From NCBI RefSeq assembly GCF_008386495.1, contig NZ_VTHJ01000003.1, positions 1 through 64,000 on the forward strand: DNA of 64,000 nt, written 5' to 3'. Below the pieces are notes generated by a model. It made no database searches. It saw only the letters and a list, made by a program, of their open reading frames with translations, and was not told the DNA's origin. Origin of the DNA: Streptomyces tailanensis (GTDB taxonomy: Bacteria; Actinomycetota; Actinomycetes; Streptomycetales; Streptomycetaceae). Made by a program: the position numbers and the translations under genes. Position 1 is the first letter of the stretch; each line of letters opens with the position of its first letter. Positions 18,039 to 26,889 of this stretch are shown here, piece by piece.

Positions 18039-18989
18039 TCAGGTGACGTCGTCGTATCCGTTGATCCGCTCGTGCTCGGGGTCCGCCTGGGACGGCAGCG
18101 CCCGGCTGGCGGAGACCGCCTCGACCTCTCCGATGGCCTCGGGGGTGAGATCCAGTTCGGAGGCTTCGTCGTCGGCGGGCTCCAGGGCCTCGCGACGCCG
18201 CTTGCGCTTGTCGTTCGCCAGGGCGAAGCCGGTGGCGAGGAAGTAGAGCAGGATGATCGGCGCGGCGAGCGCCAGCATCGACACCGGGTCGACCGTCGGC
18301 GTGGCGAAGGCGGCGAACAGGGTGACACCCAGGATCATGCCCCGCCACCAGCCCAGCATCCGGCGCCCGGTGACCATGCCGGTCATGTTCATCATGACCA
18401 GGATCAGCGGCAGTTCGAAGGCGAGTCCGAAGACGATCACCATGCGGGTCACGAGGTCCAGCAACTCGTCCAGGGGCAGCAGGTTGACGGCGCTGTCGGG
18501 AGTGAAGTCGAGCATGACCTCGGCGGCCGCGGGCAGCACGTGGTACGAGAAGTAGGCGCCCATCATGAACAGCGGGAAGCCCGCCGCGACGAAGGCCGTC
18601 GAGTAGCGCTTCTCGTGCCGGTGCAGACCGGGCGCGATGAACGCCCAGAGCTGGTAGAGCCAGACCGGGCTGGCGATGACGACACCGGCCGTCAGCGACA
18701 CCTTGATCATCAGCGTGAACGGGCCCATCAGACCCGACATCGTGATGTTGCCGCAGGCACCATCGCTCTGCTTGGCGAGCTCCGTGAACGCCTTCGTGCA
18801 GCCGACGGACTCCTGGACGGGCCGGGTCAGGAAGTTGATGATCTCCTGATAGAAGACCAACCCCACCACCGCGGCCAGCATGATGGCCAGGATCGACTTC
18901 CCCAGCCGGTTGCGGAGCTCACGAAGGTGCTCCGCGAGGGGCATCCGCCCCTCGGGATCCTTCTCCTTCTTGCGGGCAGACTTGAGCAA
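18039..18989 (-). CDS. tatC: Sec-independent translocase subunit TatC
   Basis: 316-residue TatC, the polytopic receptor of the twin-arginine translocase that recognises RR signal peptides in the membrane. The N-terminal cytoplasmic motif LAEHLRELRNRL is followed by six predicted membrane segments (for example near 34-52, 90-125 and 135-160). The conserved FxxYF-like and PxxD elements are in place, although this region was not aligned. A charged C-terminal tail of about 60 residues after the last helix is common in actinobacteria. tatA lies 50 bp upstream in the same direction, so they form a tatAC unit. A likely Tat substrate, the propeller protein at 59222-60217, is in the same window. Confidence 0.96.
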   Translation of the reverse strand: MLKSARKKEKDPEGRMPLAEHLRELRNRLGKSILAIMLAAVVGLVFYQEIINFLTRPVQESVGCTKAFTELAKQSDGACGNITMSGLMGPFTLMIKVSLTAGVVIASPVWLYQLWAFIAPGLHRHEKRYSTAFVAAGFPLFMMGAYFSYHVLPAAAEVMLDFTPDSAVNLLPLDELLDLVTRMVIVFGLAFELPLILVMMNMTGMVTGRRMLGWWRGMILGVTLFAAFATPTVDPVSMLALAAPIILLYFLATGFALANDKRKRRREALEPADDEASELDLTPEAIGEVEAVSASRALPSQADPEHERINGYDDVT

Positions 18990-19039
18990 CCCACGTCCTC
19001 ATCTCGTGCGGCAGGCCGGAAGACTTGTCCGGCCCTGCG

Positions 19040-19327
19040 TCAGCGCTTGGTCGTGTCCGTCGGCTCGGCGACCGGGCGGGAGCTGGTCACGTCACCGGGG
19101 GCGGCCTGGATCGTGCGCTGAGCCGGCGCCTCGCCGGGGTTCGGCGGCGCGGACGCGGCGGTGGTGTCGTCCTGACCCTCCGACTTCATCGCCTTGGCCT
19201 CGCTCTTGAGGATGCGCGCGGACTTGCCGAGCGAGCGCGCCATGTCCGGAAGCTTCTTCGCGCCGAAGAGCAGGATGATGACGACGAGGATGAGAATGAT
19301 CTCGGTGGGGCCGAGCCTTCCGAACAT
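19040..19327 (-). CDS. tatA: Sec-independent translocase subunit TatA
   Basis: 95-residue TatA/E-type protein. The short N-terminal membrane helix (LGPTEIILILVVIILLFGAK) is followed by the FGAKKLPDMARSLG hinge and amphipathic helix, and then by a flexible charged C-terminus. It multimerises to form the protein-conducting site for folded proteins together with TatC downstream. The sequence starts MFGRLGPTE, and the ATG at 19327 is the only sensible start. No tatB is nearby, as is usual for this locus in Streptomyces. Confidence 0.96.
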   Translation of the reverse strand: MFGRLGPTEIILILVVIILLFGAKKLPDMARSLGKSARILKSEAKAMKSEGQDDTTAASAPPNPGEAPAQRTIQAAPGDVTSSRPVAEPTDTTKR

Positions 19328-19584
19328 ATGTCTTTACCTTCTCACCGAGGCGGCGGGTGGGGGCTGTCCGACCGGTCGGACACCTGTCCGAACGATCGTG
19401 CTGACAGCGATCGTAACGCTCAGGGGTGAACGCGAGGCAATCCCCGTGCGTACTCCCGATTCGCGACTCGGGCCTCGTTCTCCGTGCCGCGACAGGCAGC
19501 GTACCTGCCGATGGCGTGAGGGTGACAGGGCGAAGTGGCGCATACCGCACACGGCAGTCAACTCACAGCAGGCTCGACCGGAAC

Positions 19585-19779
19585 TCACAGAGCGTCCACA
19601 GAGCGGGCCGCGCTCACCGTCGCCCGCTCCAGCTCCTCCGCCGCCCGATTGATCCGCCGACCCGACTCCGCGACCTGCCGCCCCAGCCGCTGAGCCTCCA
19701 CGAAGACCCGTACGGCGAGCACCCCCAGCACGACGAGACCCACGAACCCGATAGCCACTGCGAACATCGCCCAGAACAT
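19585..19779 (-). CDS. Small single-pass membrane protein, uncharacterised
   Basis: 64-residue protein with one hydrophobic segment (FAVAIGFVGLVVLGVLAVRV, about residues 6-25) followed by an amphipathic helix rich in Arg and Glu, RLGRQVAESGRRINRAAEEL. I start at the ATG at 19779 with AGGG about 8 bases upstream; the frame is open to 19959 but that part overlaps a dispersed repeat. The position upstream of tatA is conserved in S. coelicolor as I recall it. The arrangement resembles small accessory or scaffolding membrane proteins, but no function is known. It is probably transcribed with its neighbours. Confidence 0.7.
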   Translation of the reverse strand: MFWAMFAVAIGFVGLVVLGVLAVRVFVEAQRLGRQVAESGRRINRAAEELERATVSAARSVDAL

Positions 19780-19859
19780 GGCGACGACCCTAGGGCCTGC
19801 CCGGCGGATCATGCCAGCGACGCGGGGCCTGGCACGCGCATCTGCCGCGTTGTCGTCAG

Positions 19860-19912
19860 TCTCCCCCACGCTCGGCTTCGCTCGCGCGGGTGGGACCCCC
19901 ATCGCTCCGCGT
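19860..19912. repeat. Dispersed intergenic repeat, copy 2 of the CTCGGCTTCGCTCG type
   Basis: CTCCCCCACGCTCGGCTTCG runs into CTCGCGCGGGTGGGACCCCC here. It is the reverse-complement relative of the 13247-13290 element, with the same order of blocks. It lies in the 233-bp gap between the small membrane protein and the zinc-ribbon protein and makes the otherwise open minus-strand frame upstream of 19779 unlikely to be coding. Confidence 0.7.
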
Positions 19913-20012
19913 CGGCTCCTTCCCCCGCCTTGCAGCTGCACGCACCAAGCCCCGCTCACCTCAGGTCACAAGGCGCCCGGGACAACCGCCGGCCTGATCC
20001 GCCGGGCAGACC

Positions 20013-20300
20013 CTAGCCCGCGGAATGCAGCCGCAAGGTCCTGACCCCTCCGCCGGTCAGCAGCTCGACGATGCGCTCGCCGGCCGGTTTGCGGACGGCG
20101 ACGCCGCACTCGGGGCAGGTGAAGGAGTAGAAGGTGGTCTTGCTGGTGGCGCCGATGGCGAGGCGGAGGGCGCTCGCGCCCAGCTCGAAATTGGCCCGGC
20201 AGTCGGGGCAGCCGGCTCTGAAGACCACGTCGACCGCCCTCTTCATGCCCGCGAAGGCGACCGCCACGGACATCTCCTGCACGCCCTGCACGCCAGACAT
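20013..20300 (-). CDS. Small two-CxxC zinc-ribbon protein, uncharacterised
   Basis: 95-residue protein with two CxxC pairs, CPDC near residue 31 and CPEC near residue 62, separated by about 27 residues, forming a probable zinc ribbon. The rest contains TTFYSFTCPECGVAVRKPAG and a C-terminal helix. No signal peptide or membrane segment is present, so it is cytoplasmic. The start is not firm: ATG 20300 gives the longest sensible protein but has a weak ribosome site; ATGs at 20273 and 20246 also exist. It lies just downstream of pafC in the same orientation. I know no function; it could bind nucleic acid or a protein partner. Confidence 0.7.
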   Translation of the reverse strand: MSGVQGVQEMSVAVAFAGMKRAVDVVFRAGCPDCRANFELGASALRLAIGATSKTTFYSFTCPECGVAVRKPAGERIVELLTGGGVRTLRLHSAG

Positions 20301-20373
20301 AACCGAACCGCCGCTCACAGCCCTCGTGCCTCCCTTGTGTGGTCGTTCGTCGCCTCCGGGTAGCCCCCGCGGC

Positions 20374-21390
20374 TCACTCACGCCCGCCCGGCCCGTCGTA
20401 CACGGGTGCGACCTCGTCGTAGGCCGCCAGGGCCTCACGGGCCGCGCGGCGGGCGCTGTCCGCGAGGTCCGGGGGCGAGACGATCCGGCCGTCGCGCCCG
20501 AGCCGCAGCGCGAGGCGCCGCAGCGAGGCGGGGTCGGGCGTCCGCAGAGAGATACGGAGCCCGCCGTCCGGCAGCTCATCGGCGCTGTCGTGCGGGTAGT
20601 ACTCGGCGACCCAGCGCCCGCCCGGACCGACCTCCACCACGACCTCCGGGTCCTCGGCGGCGGGCTGCACCAGCGCCTCCGACAGGTCCCGCAGCTCGAT
20701 CTCGGGAGGCGCGGACGGCTCGTCGAGGATCTTGATCTCGGCGACCCGGTCGAGCCGGAACGTACGGCGTGCCTCGGAGCGCCGGCACCAGGCCTCGACG
20801 TATGTGTGCCCGACGCTGACCAGGCGGATCGGGTCGATCTCGCGTTCGGTGACCTCGTCACGGGCCGGCGAGTAGTAGCGGATCCACAGGCGGCGGCGCT
20901 CCGAGATGGCCCGGTCGACGTCCGCGAAGACCCCGCCCTCCGATTCGAAGGTCACCGAGAGCCGTGAGCTGGCCCCGGCCGCCTCCCCCGCGGCCGTCTC
21001 CACCTTGGCGGTGGCCCGCAGCAGCGCCTGCCGGTCGCTCTCGCGCAGCCCGGGCAGCGTGGCCACCGCGCGGGCGGCCACCAGCAGCGCGGTCGCCTCG
21101 TCGGCGGCCAGCCTCAGCGGCTCGGCGGCCTCCGCACCGAGCGCGGCCGGGTTGTGCCACCAGATGCGCTCACCGTCGGTGTCGATGTCGAGCAGGTCAC
21201 CCCCGCGGAAGCTGGTCCCGCACATGGGCAGCACATCGAGGTCCGAGACCAGCTCGTCCTCGGTGATCCCGAAGGCACGGGCGACGTCCTCGATCCGGGC
21301 GCCGGGCCTCTCCCGCAGATATGTCACCAGGGAGAGCATCCGCCGGGTCTGGTCGATGGCGTTCCCCGGCCGCGCCGGCTTTCCCACCAC
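20374..21390 (-). CDS. pafC: WYL-domain transcriptional regulator PafC
   Basis: 338-residue member of the DeoR-like HTH plus WYL family, located where pafC lies in actinobacteria. The winged helix occupies about residues 15-75 (LSLVTYLRERPGARIEDVAR). The WYL core is near 165-240, with ERRRLWIRYYSPARD and the later RTFRLDRV. A C-terminal WCX-type extension follows. Known in mycobacteria: PafB and PafC form a heterodimer that activates the LexA-independent DNA-damage response; the genes sit with pafA but are not needed for pupylation. Two GTG codons (21390, 21387) follow GAGGGGGAC. It is 15 bp downstream of pafB, so the two are co-transcribed. Confidence 0.92.
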   Translation of the reverse strand: MVGKPARPGNAIDQTRRMLSLVTYLRERPGARIEDVARAFGITEDELVSDLDVLPMCGTSFRGGDLLDIDTDGERIWWHNPAALGAEAAEPLRLAADEATALLVAARAVATLPGLRESDRQALLRATAKVETAAGEAAGASSRLSVTFESEGGVFADVDRAISERRRLWIRYYSPARDEVTEREIDPIRLVSVGHTYVEAWCRRSEARRTFRLDRVAEIKILDEPSAPPEIELRDLSEALVQPAAEDPEVVVEVGPGGRWVAEYYPHDSADELPDGGLRISLRTPDPASLRRLALRLGRDGRIVSPPDLADSARRAAREALAAYDEVAPVYDGPGGRE

Positions 21391-21405
21391 GTTCTTACGT
21401 CCCCC

Positions 21406-22383
21406 TCAACCCTTGGCCACGGCACGCAGCCGGTCCACCACATCGGCCCGCAACTCGGCCGGCTCCAGGACCACCACGTCGGGCCCGAACTCCACCAGCC
21501 AGGCGTCCAGACCGTGCCCGTACGGAATCTCCAACTCGTCCCAGCCGTCCCCCAGTTCCCGCACGGCACTCGCCCTGGCCCGCAGCGGGTAGCCCGCGCC
21601 GGAGCGCAGCCGGATCAGCGCGGAGCGGTCCGCGGTCTCCCCCGCCCAGCTCGCGACCGTCTCCCGCACGGTGACGACGTCCGGGACCGGCACGGTGAAG
21701 GCACTCCCCCGGCTGCGCACCCTGCCGGTGATCCGCGAGAGCCGGAAGACGCGCTCGGCGCTCCGGTCGCGATCGAAGCCGGCGAGGTACCAGTGACCGC
21801 GCCAGCACTCAAGGGCCCACGGCTCCACATGGCGGGGCTCGGGGCGGGCGGCGGTGGCCTTGCGGTAGTCGAACACGACCGGGCGGCGGTCGCGGCAGGC
21901 CAGCATCAGCGGCTCGAACGCGGCCTCGTGCACGGGGATACGCGGCTCCAGCGCGCCATGGGCCTCGTACGGGTCGACGTCCTCGGGAAGCCCCGCCGCG
22001 CGCAGCTTCTGCAGGGCGCCGCTCGCGGCACCGGCGAGCCGGGCCTGCTGCCAGACCTTGGCGGCGACACCGAGGGCGGCGGCCTCCTCGGCGTCGAGGG
22101 TGATCGGCGGAAGGCTGTTGCTGTCGCGGCGGGCCTGATAGCCGACCTCGCCCTCCAGGTTCTCCACCGTCTCGATGACCAGGCCGAGTTCGCGAAGGTC
22201 GTCCTTGTCGCGCTCGAACATGCGGTTGAAGGAGTCGTCGGACCCGGCTGCGTCCATACCCGGCCTGGCGGCCTCGACATACGCCTCGATGGAATCCCGC
22301 AGCTCGCGCTTGCTGAGCGGCCGGCGCGTCCCCAGCAGACACAGCGCCAGGTTCATCAACCGCTCGGCCTTGGCAATGGCCAT
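21406..22383 (-). CDS. pafB: WYL-domain transcriptional regulator PafB
   Basis: 325-residue partner of PafC. The N-terminal HTH region runs MAIAKAERLMNLALCLLGTR; the WYL domain contains RRPVVFDYRKA and the Trp/Tyr-containing HWYLAGFDRDR near residues 165-215. A C-terminal domain ends in RADVVDRLRAVAKG. In mycobacteria PafBC binds promoters of DNA-repair genes after damage and the WYL domain is thought to sense a nucleic-acid ligand. Start at ATG 22383. It lies between the small FKBP gene and pafC on the minus strand. Confidence 0.93.
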   Translation of the reverse strand: MAIAKAERLMNLALCLLGTRRPLSKRELRDSIEAYVEAARPGMDAAGSDDSFNRMFERDKDDLRELGLVIETVENLEGEVGYQARRDSNSLPPITLDAEEAAALGVAAKVWQQARLAGAASGALQKLRAAGLPEDVDPYEAHGALEPRIPVHEAAFEPLMLACRDRRPVVFDYRKATAARPEPRHVEPWALECWRGHWYLAGFDRDRSAERVFRLSRITGRVRSRGSAFTVPVPDVVTVRETVASWAGETADRSALIRLRSGAGYPLRARASAVRELGDGWDELEIPYGHGLDAWLVEFGPDVVVLEPAELRADVVDRLRAVAKG

Positions 22384-22590
22384 CGACGCCCTTCCCTAAG
22401 GTGCTTCTAGCGGATGACCGTACCGCTACGAAGCGTCGCGGCAAAAGCCGAGGGCCCATGCCCGGACAGGCATGGACCCCAGACGACACAGGCGCGAACC
22501 CAGGCGGTCGATACCGGTCACGGCACGACCGACCCGAGCACGCCCCCTATGACGGTCAGACCCCTATGAGGATTCAGACCCCTATGGCGA

Positions 22591-22962
22591 TCAGACCCCG
22601 AGCAGGTCCACCACGAAGATCAGCGTCTCGCCGGGCTTGATCGCCGGGGTGGGACTCTGGTTGCCGTAGGCCAGGTGGGCCGGGATGGTCAGCTGACGAC
22701 GGCCGCCGACCTTCATGCCCTGCACACCCTGGTCCCAGCCCTTGATGACACGACCGCCACCGAGCGGGAAGCGGAACGGCTGACCGCGGTTCCAACTGGC
22801 GTCGAACTCCTCGCCGGTACTGAAGGAGACACCCACGTAGTGAACGGTGACGGTCTGGCCGGCCTTCGCCTCCTCGCCGTCGCCCTCCCAGATGTCCTTG
22901 ATCTCGAGGTCCTTCGGGGGCTCGCCGCCCGGGAAGTCGATCTCGGGCTTGTCGATGCTCAC
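22591..22962 (-). CDS. Cytoplasmic FKBP-type peptidyl-prolyl isomerase
   Basis: 123-residue single-domain FKBP that catalyses cis-trans isomerisation of prolyl bonds. The FKBP core begins VTVHYVGVSFSTGEEFD; the active-site aromatic region includes FRFPLGGGRVIKGWDQGV, and the end reads TLIFVVDLLGV. There is no signal peptide, so it acts in the cytoplasm. The GTG start at 22962 has AAGGAG 8 bases upstream; the longer open frame upstream is not homologous. It sits beside a second, exported FKBP gene, a tandem pair typical of this locus. Confidence 0.94.
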   Translation of the reverse strand: MSIDKPEIDFPGGEPPKDLEIKDIWEGDGEEAKAGQTVTVHYVGVSFSTGEEFDASWNRGQPFRFPLGGGRVIKGWDQGVQGMKVGGRRQLTIPAHLAYGNQSPTPAIKPGETLIFVVDLLGV

Positions 22963-23017
22963 TTCATCACTCCTTGTTGCGTGACCTACGTCGGGAACAG
23001 TCTCACAGACCGGCCCG

Positions 23018-23995
23018 TCAGACCGTGCCGAGGATGTCCACCACGAAGACCAGCGTGTTCTTGGCCAGCTCACTGCTCGGGTTCGCGCCGTAGCCGAGCG
23101 AGGGCGGGATCACCAGCAGCACCCGGTCGCCCACGTTCTTGCCGACGAGCCCCTTGTCCCAGCCTTCCACCACGGAGCCGGTGCCGATCTGGAAGGCAGT
23201 GGCACCGCCGTGGTCCCAGGACGAGTCGAACTTCGTCCCGTCCTCCCACTTGACCCCGGTGTACTGGGCGACGAGCCCCTGGCCCGCCTCGACCTTCTTG
23301 CCGCTGCCCTTGATCAGCACCTGCTGCTCAAGGTCCTTGGGAGCCTTGGCCCCCTCGGGGATGGTGATCGTCGCCGCCTTCTGCGACGGGGCCTCGACCT
23401 CGGGCAGGCCCGCCTCGGAGGCCGCCTGCTCGCCCTTGGCCTCGGCCTTGGCGTCGACGGTGGTGGCACCGACCGGGTCGACCACCCAGACCAGCACATC
23501 CGTCGCGGCGATCCCGGAGGACGTGTTCAGATTCTGGCCGATCAGGTCACCCGCGGTGCCCTGCACCAGGATCCGACTGCCAGGCTTCTTGCCCTTCACG
23601 GCGTCGAGGACCTTCTCGGGCAGTTGCTGGCTCGGTTTACCGATCTGCTCGACGGACTGCCGACGGGCCGTCTCGTCGCCGGTCGACGTCGCCCAGGTGC
23701 CGCTCAGCTCCTGGCCGCCGCCCCACTTCTCGACGGTCCAGTCCAGCCGGACGAAGTCCGAGGCCTTGATCGGGCTTCCACTGCCCTCCGAGACCGTCTT
23801 GACCACGGTCTCCTTGGACGGCTGACCGTCCTTGGGCACAGAGATCTCGGGCTTCGCCCCGACCTTCCCCTTGACCTCGGCGACGCCTCCCGCCGCCTCG
23901 CCGTTGTTCTCGTCGTCCGATCCGCACGCGGCGGTGAACAACAGGGCGGGAACGGCCAGCAGTGCGGCCACGCGTCGTTTCGTGTTGTAGTTCAT
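23018..23995 (-). CDS. FKBP-type peptidyl-prolyl isomerase lipoprotein, two FKBP domains
   Basis: 325-residue exported lipoprotein. The signal peptide ends in FTAACGS with the lipid-modified Cys at 24. Two FKBP modules follow: a degenerate one (about 75-175, with VRLDWTVEKWGGGQELSGTW) and a canonical C-terminal one (about 225-325, with GLVAQYTGVKWEDGTKFDSS and VVEGWDKGLVGKNVGDR). Loss of several active-site positions in the first suggests only the second is catalytic. It probably helps fold secreted proteins at the outer face of the membrane. Start ATG 23995. It lies between the cytoplasmic FKBP and pafA. Confidence 0.93.
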   Translation of the reverse strand: MNYNTKRRVAALLAVPALLFTAACGSDDENNGEAAGGVAEVKGKVGAKPEISVPKDGQPSKETVVKTVSEGSGSPIKASDFVRLDWTVEKWGGGQELSGTWATSTGDETARRQSVEQIGKPSQQLPEKVLDAVKGKKPGSRILVQGTAGDLIGQNLNTSSGIAATDVLVWVVDPVGATTVDAKAEAKGEQAASEAGLPEVEAPSQKAATITIPEGAKAPKDLEQQVLIKGSGKKVEAGQGLVAQYTGVKWEDGTKFDSSWDHGGATAFQIGTGSVVEGWDKGLVGKNVGDRVLLVIPPSLGYGANPSSELAKNTLVFVVDILGTV

Positions 23996-24140
23996 CAGTC
24001 CAACTGGGATCGGGGGTGGGGGGCAATGGCCGCCACTCTACGACCTACGCGCTCCCGGGACGGATCACCGCAGGACACGCCGTCGCCCTGGGCCGGAAAT
24101 CCGGCCCAGGGCGACGTTTCGCCGGCCAACCGGCATCGGG

Positions 24141-25502
24141 TCACATTCCCGCGATCAGCTTCTCCACCCGGTCGTCCACCGAACGGAACGGGTCCTTGCA
24201 CAACACCGTACGTTGCGCCTGGTCGTTGAGCTTCAGATGCACCCAGTCGACCGTGAAATCCCGGCGCTGTTCCTGCGCACGCCGGATGAAGTCACCACGA
24301 AGGCGGGCCCGAGTCGTCTGCGGCGGAACCGACTTGCCCTCGAAGATCTTCAAGTCATTGCAGATACGGGCGGCCTGGCCTTTCCTCTCCAGAAGGTAGT
24401 ACAGACCCCGACGGCGGTGAATGTCGTGATACGCGAGGTCTATCTGCGCGACCCGCGGATGCGACATCGTCATGTTGTGCTTCGCCCGGTACCGCTCGAT
24501 GAGCTTGTACTTCATCACCCAGTCGATTTCGGTACCGATCCGGTCGAGGTCCTCCGCCTCGATCGCGTCCAGCGTCCGGCCCCACAACTCCAGGACCTGC
24601 TCCACTGTGCCCGTACGAATCCCGCGGCGCTCGACGAAGTCCACGGCCTTCTCGTAGTACTCACGCTGCACCTCCAGCGCCGAGGCCTCCCGGCCACTGG
24701 CCAGCCGCACCTTGCGACGGCCCGTGATGTCATGGCTGACCTCGCGGATCGCCCGAATCGGGTTCTCCAGGGTGAGGTCACGCATCACCGTGCCCGCCTC
24801 GATCATGCGCAGCACCAGGTCTGTGGCACCGACCTTGAGCAGCATGGTCGTCTCGGACATGTTCGAATCGCCCACGATGACGTGCAGCCGGCGATACCGC
24901 TCGGCATCCGCGTGCGGCTCGTCGCGAGTGTTGATGATCGGCCGGGAACGGGTGGTCGCCGAGCTGACACCCTCCCAGATGTGCTCCGCCCGCTGACTCA
25001 CGCAGTACACCGCACCACGCGGCGTCTGAAGCACCTTCCCCGCGCCACACAACAGCTGCCGCGTGACGAGGAACGGAATGAGGATGTCCGCGAGCCGGGA
25101 GAACTCCCCGTGCCGCGCCACCAGATAGTTCTCGTGGCAACCATACGAGTTGCCCGCCGAGTCGGTGTTGTTCTTGAAAAGGTAGACGTCGCCCGCGATT
25201 CCCTCCTCGTGCAGGCGACGTTCGGCATCGACCAGCAGTCCTTCGAGAATGCGCTCGCCGGCCTTATCGTGAGTGACCAGCTCGGTCACGTTGTCACATT
25301 CGGGTGTCGCGTATTCCGGATGTGAGCCCACGTCGAGATAGAGGCGGGCCCCGTTCCGCAGAAACACATTGCTGCTGCGGCCCCATGACACGACACGGCG
25401 GAAGAGGTACCGCGCCACCTCGTCAGGAGACAGACGGCGCTGTCCCCTGAACGTGCACGTGACGCCGTACTCGTTCTCCAGCCCGAAAATGCGGCGGTCC
25501 AT
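24141..25502 (-). CDS. pafA: Pup-protein ligase PafA
   Basis: 453-residue ligase that couples the C-terminal Glu of deamidated Pup to lysines of target proteins through a gamma-glutamyl phosphate made from ATP. It shares the glutamine-synthetase-like fold with Dop. The N-terminus reads [15 protein letters not shown] with the nucleotide/Mg-binding Glu residues; the catalytic Asp is about residue 57 in [12 protein letters not shown]; the [19 protein letters not shown] and [16 protein letters not shown] blocks match the family. Normal length, start ATG 25502. It is 10 bp downstream of the MFS gene, in the same direction. Confidence 0.97.
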   Translation of the reverse strand: MDRRIFGLENEYGVTCTFRGQRRLSPDEVARYLFRRVVSWGRSSNVFLRNGARLYLDVGSHPEYATPECDNVTELVTHDKAGERILEGLLVDAERRLHEEGIAGDVYLFKNNTDSAGNSYGCHENYLVARHGEFSRLADILIPFLVTRQLLCGAGKVLQTPRGAVYCVSQRAEHIWEGVSSATTRSRPIINTRDEPHADAERYRRLHVIVGDSNMSETTMLLKVGATDLVLRMIEAGTVMRDLTLENPIRAIREVSHDITGRRKVRLASGREASALEVQREYYEKAVDFVERRGIRTGTVEQVLELWGRTLDAIEAEDLDRIGTEIDWVMKYKLIERYRAKHNMTMSHPRVAQIDLAYHDIHRRRGLYYLLERKGQAARICNDLKIFEGKSVPPQTTRARLRGDFIRRAQEQRRDFTVDWVHLKLNDQAQRTVLCKDPFRSVDDRVEKLIAGM

Positions 25503-25511
25503 GACTGAACA

Positions 25512-26771
25512 TTACGCCCGATCGACCGAGCTGAAACGGGGTTCGACAGCACGGTTTGGATCATTTTCCGATGAGACCGCAACCACCGCACCCCCAGAAG
25601 GAACAGCGAGAAGACGCCCCGTAGCCAGCAGAACCAGCAACGACACGGCCCCCGCGGCACCCGGCACGACGAAACCCCACACCGTCCCACCCCACTCCAC
25701 GACCGGCCCCGCGGCGGCCGCTCCGAGCGACTGACCGACCATGAACGTCGTCACGATCCACGAGAACGCCTCCGTGACCGTGCCGCGCAGCGCGTGCCGG
25801 TCGACGAGCACGAAGGAACAGGCGATAGCCGGCGCCAGGAACACACCGGCGAGCGCCATCAGCGCCGTCATCGCCACCGGTCCCGGCATCAACATCAACG
25901 GCACATAACAGACCGCCAGCAACGCCACCAACACCTGGAGTCGACCCTCCGGCACCCCGTTCCACCGCCGCGCCCCGTACGCCGTACCACCGACCAGCGC
26001 ACCGAGCCCGACGCCCGCCATCAGCCAGCCGTACACCGCGTCCCCACCGTTCTCGTCCGCGTACGACAGGGCGGCCACCGTGATGGAACCGAGCGCGATA
26101 CCGACGAACAGGAACGCGCCGAGCAGCGCCAGGATCCCGGGCGAACGCAGCGCACCCAGCCAATGCGCCTCACGCGGCGCCGAACGCCACGCCCGCGAAG
26201 GCGGCGACACGACCACCCAGAGGGCACCGAGCACCCCGATGACGTTCAGCACGATCAGCGCCGCCGACGCGGACCACAGCGACACGCACAGGGTCACCAG
26301 TAGCGGCCCGACCGTGAACATGACCTCCTGCGCCACCGCGTCCATCGCATACGCCGTGTGCACCTGCTCCTCCTTACGGAGGACCGAGGACCACAGAGCC
26401 CGCAGACCACCCTCCAGAGGAGGCGTGAACAGCCCAGCGACGATCACGGCGAGATACGCCAGCGCAATCGGCTCCAGACCCGCGAGAGCGAAGACGGTCA
26501 TACCGAGGGCCGAGACGACGGCCGCGGGCAACTGCACCCGCGGCTGCCCGTACAGATCCACCAGCCTCCCCAGCAACGGCTGCCCCACCGCGTTCGCGAC
26601 CCCGTACACCGCGGCGAGCGCCCCAGCGAGGCTGTACGTACCGCCCTCCGCACGCACGAAGAGCACGATCGCGATCGCCGCGGTGGCATTCGGCAACCGC
26701 CCCACCAACGTGCCCGCGAGCAGACGCGCGGCGTGCCGCGCCCTGAGTATCTCCAGGTATCCGGCCGCCAT
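25512..26771 (-). CDS. MFS transporter, uncharacterised
   Basis: 419-residue major facilitator with about 12 predicted membrane segments and an internal loop after helix 6 (VVSPPSRAWRSAPREAHW). The N-terminal half contains GRLVDLYGQPRVQLPAAV, a degenerate form of the MFS loop 2-3 motif. The substrate is unknown; such genes between pafA and the LacI regulator are conserved in Streptomyces by my recollection. It is divergent from the LacI-family gene, which probably controls it, and its stop is only 10 bp from the pafA start, so pafA may be partly transcribed from the same promoter. Confidence 0.9.
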   Translation of the reverse strand: MAAGYLEILRARHAARLLAGTLVGRLPNATAAIAIVLFVRAEGGTYSLAGALAAVYGVANAVGQPLLGRLVDLYGQPRVQLPAAVVSALGMTVFALAGLEPIALAYLAVIVAGLFTPPLEGGLRALWSSVLRKEEQVHTAYAMDAVAQEVMFTVGPLLVTLCVSLWSASAALIVLNVIGVLGALWVVVSPPSRAWRSAPREAHWLGALRSPGILALLGAFLFVGIALGSITVAALSYADENGGDAVYGWLMAGVGLGALVGGTAYGARRWNGVPEGRLQVLVALLAVCYVPLMLMPGPVAMTALMALAGVFLAPAIACSFVLVDRHALRGTVTEAFSWIVTTFMVGQSLGAAAAGPVVEWGGTVWGFVVPGAAGAVSLLVLLATGRLLAVPSGGAVVAVSSENDPNRAVEPRFSSVDRA

Positions 26772-26804
26772 GCCTGTCCTCTCCGAGGGGTCTGGGCGAG
26801 CGAA

Positions 26805-26840
26805 GTGTTACGTATAACGTCGCGGTTCATACGTACCATG
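26805..26840. promoter_or_regulatory. Candidate operator in the MFS/LacI divergent promoter region
   Basis: TACGTATAAC (26809-26818) and GTTCATACGTA (26825-26835) form an imperfect inverted repeat with an 8-bp TACGTAT core, 6 bp apart. LacI-type regulators bind such dyads, and this one lies midway between the two divergent starts (26771 and 26890). It also holds AT-rich -10-like sequences. Placement supports control of both genes; the match to any promoter consensus is weak. Confidence 0.5.
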
Positions 26841-26889
26841 TGCGCTGTCCACGAGTCCAGACACATTCAGACGAAGGAGCAGACCGACG

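Noticed and set aside
17920..18348. N-terminal extension of the helicase to 18348
   Set aside because: The extra 143 residues overlap tatC, are low complexity and lack homology; the helicase begins properly at 17919.
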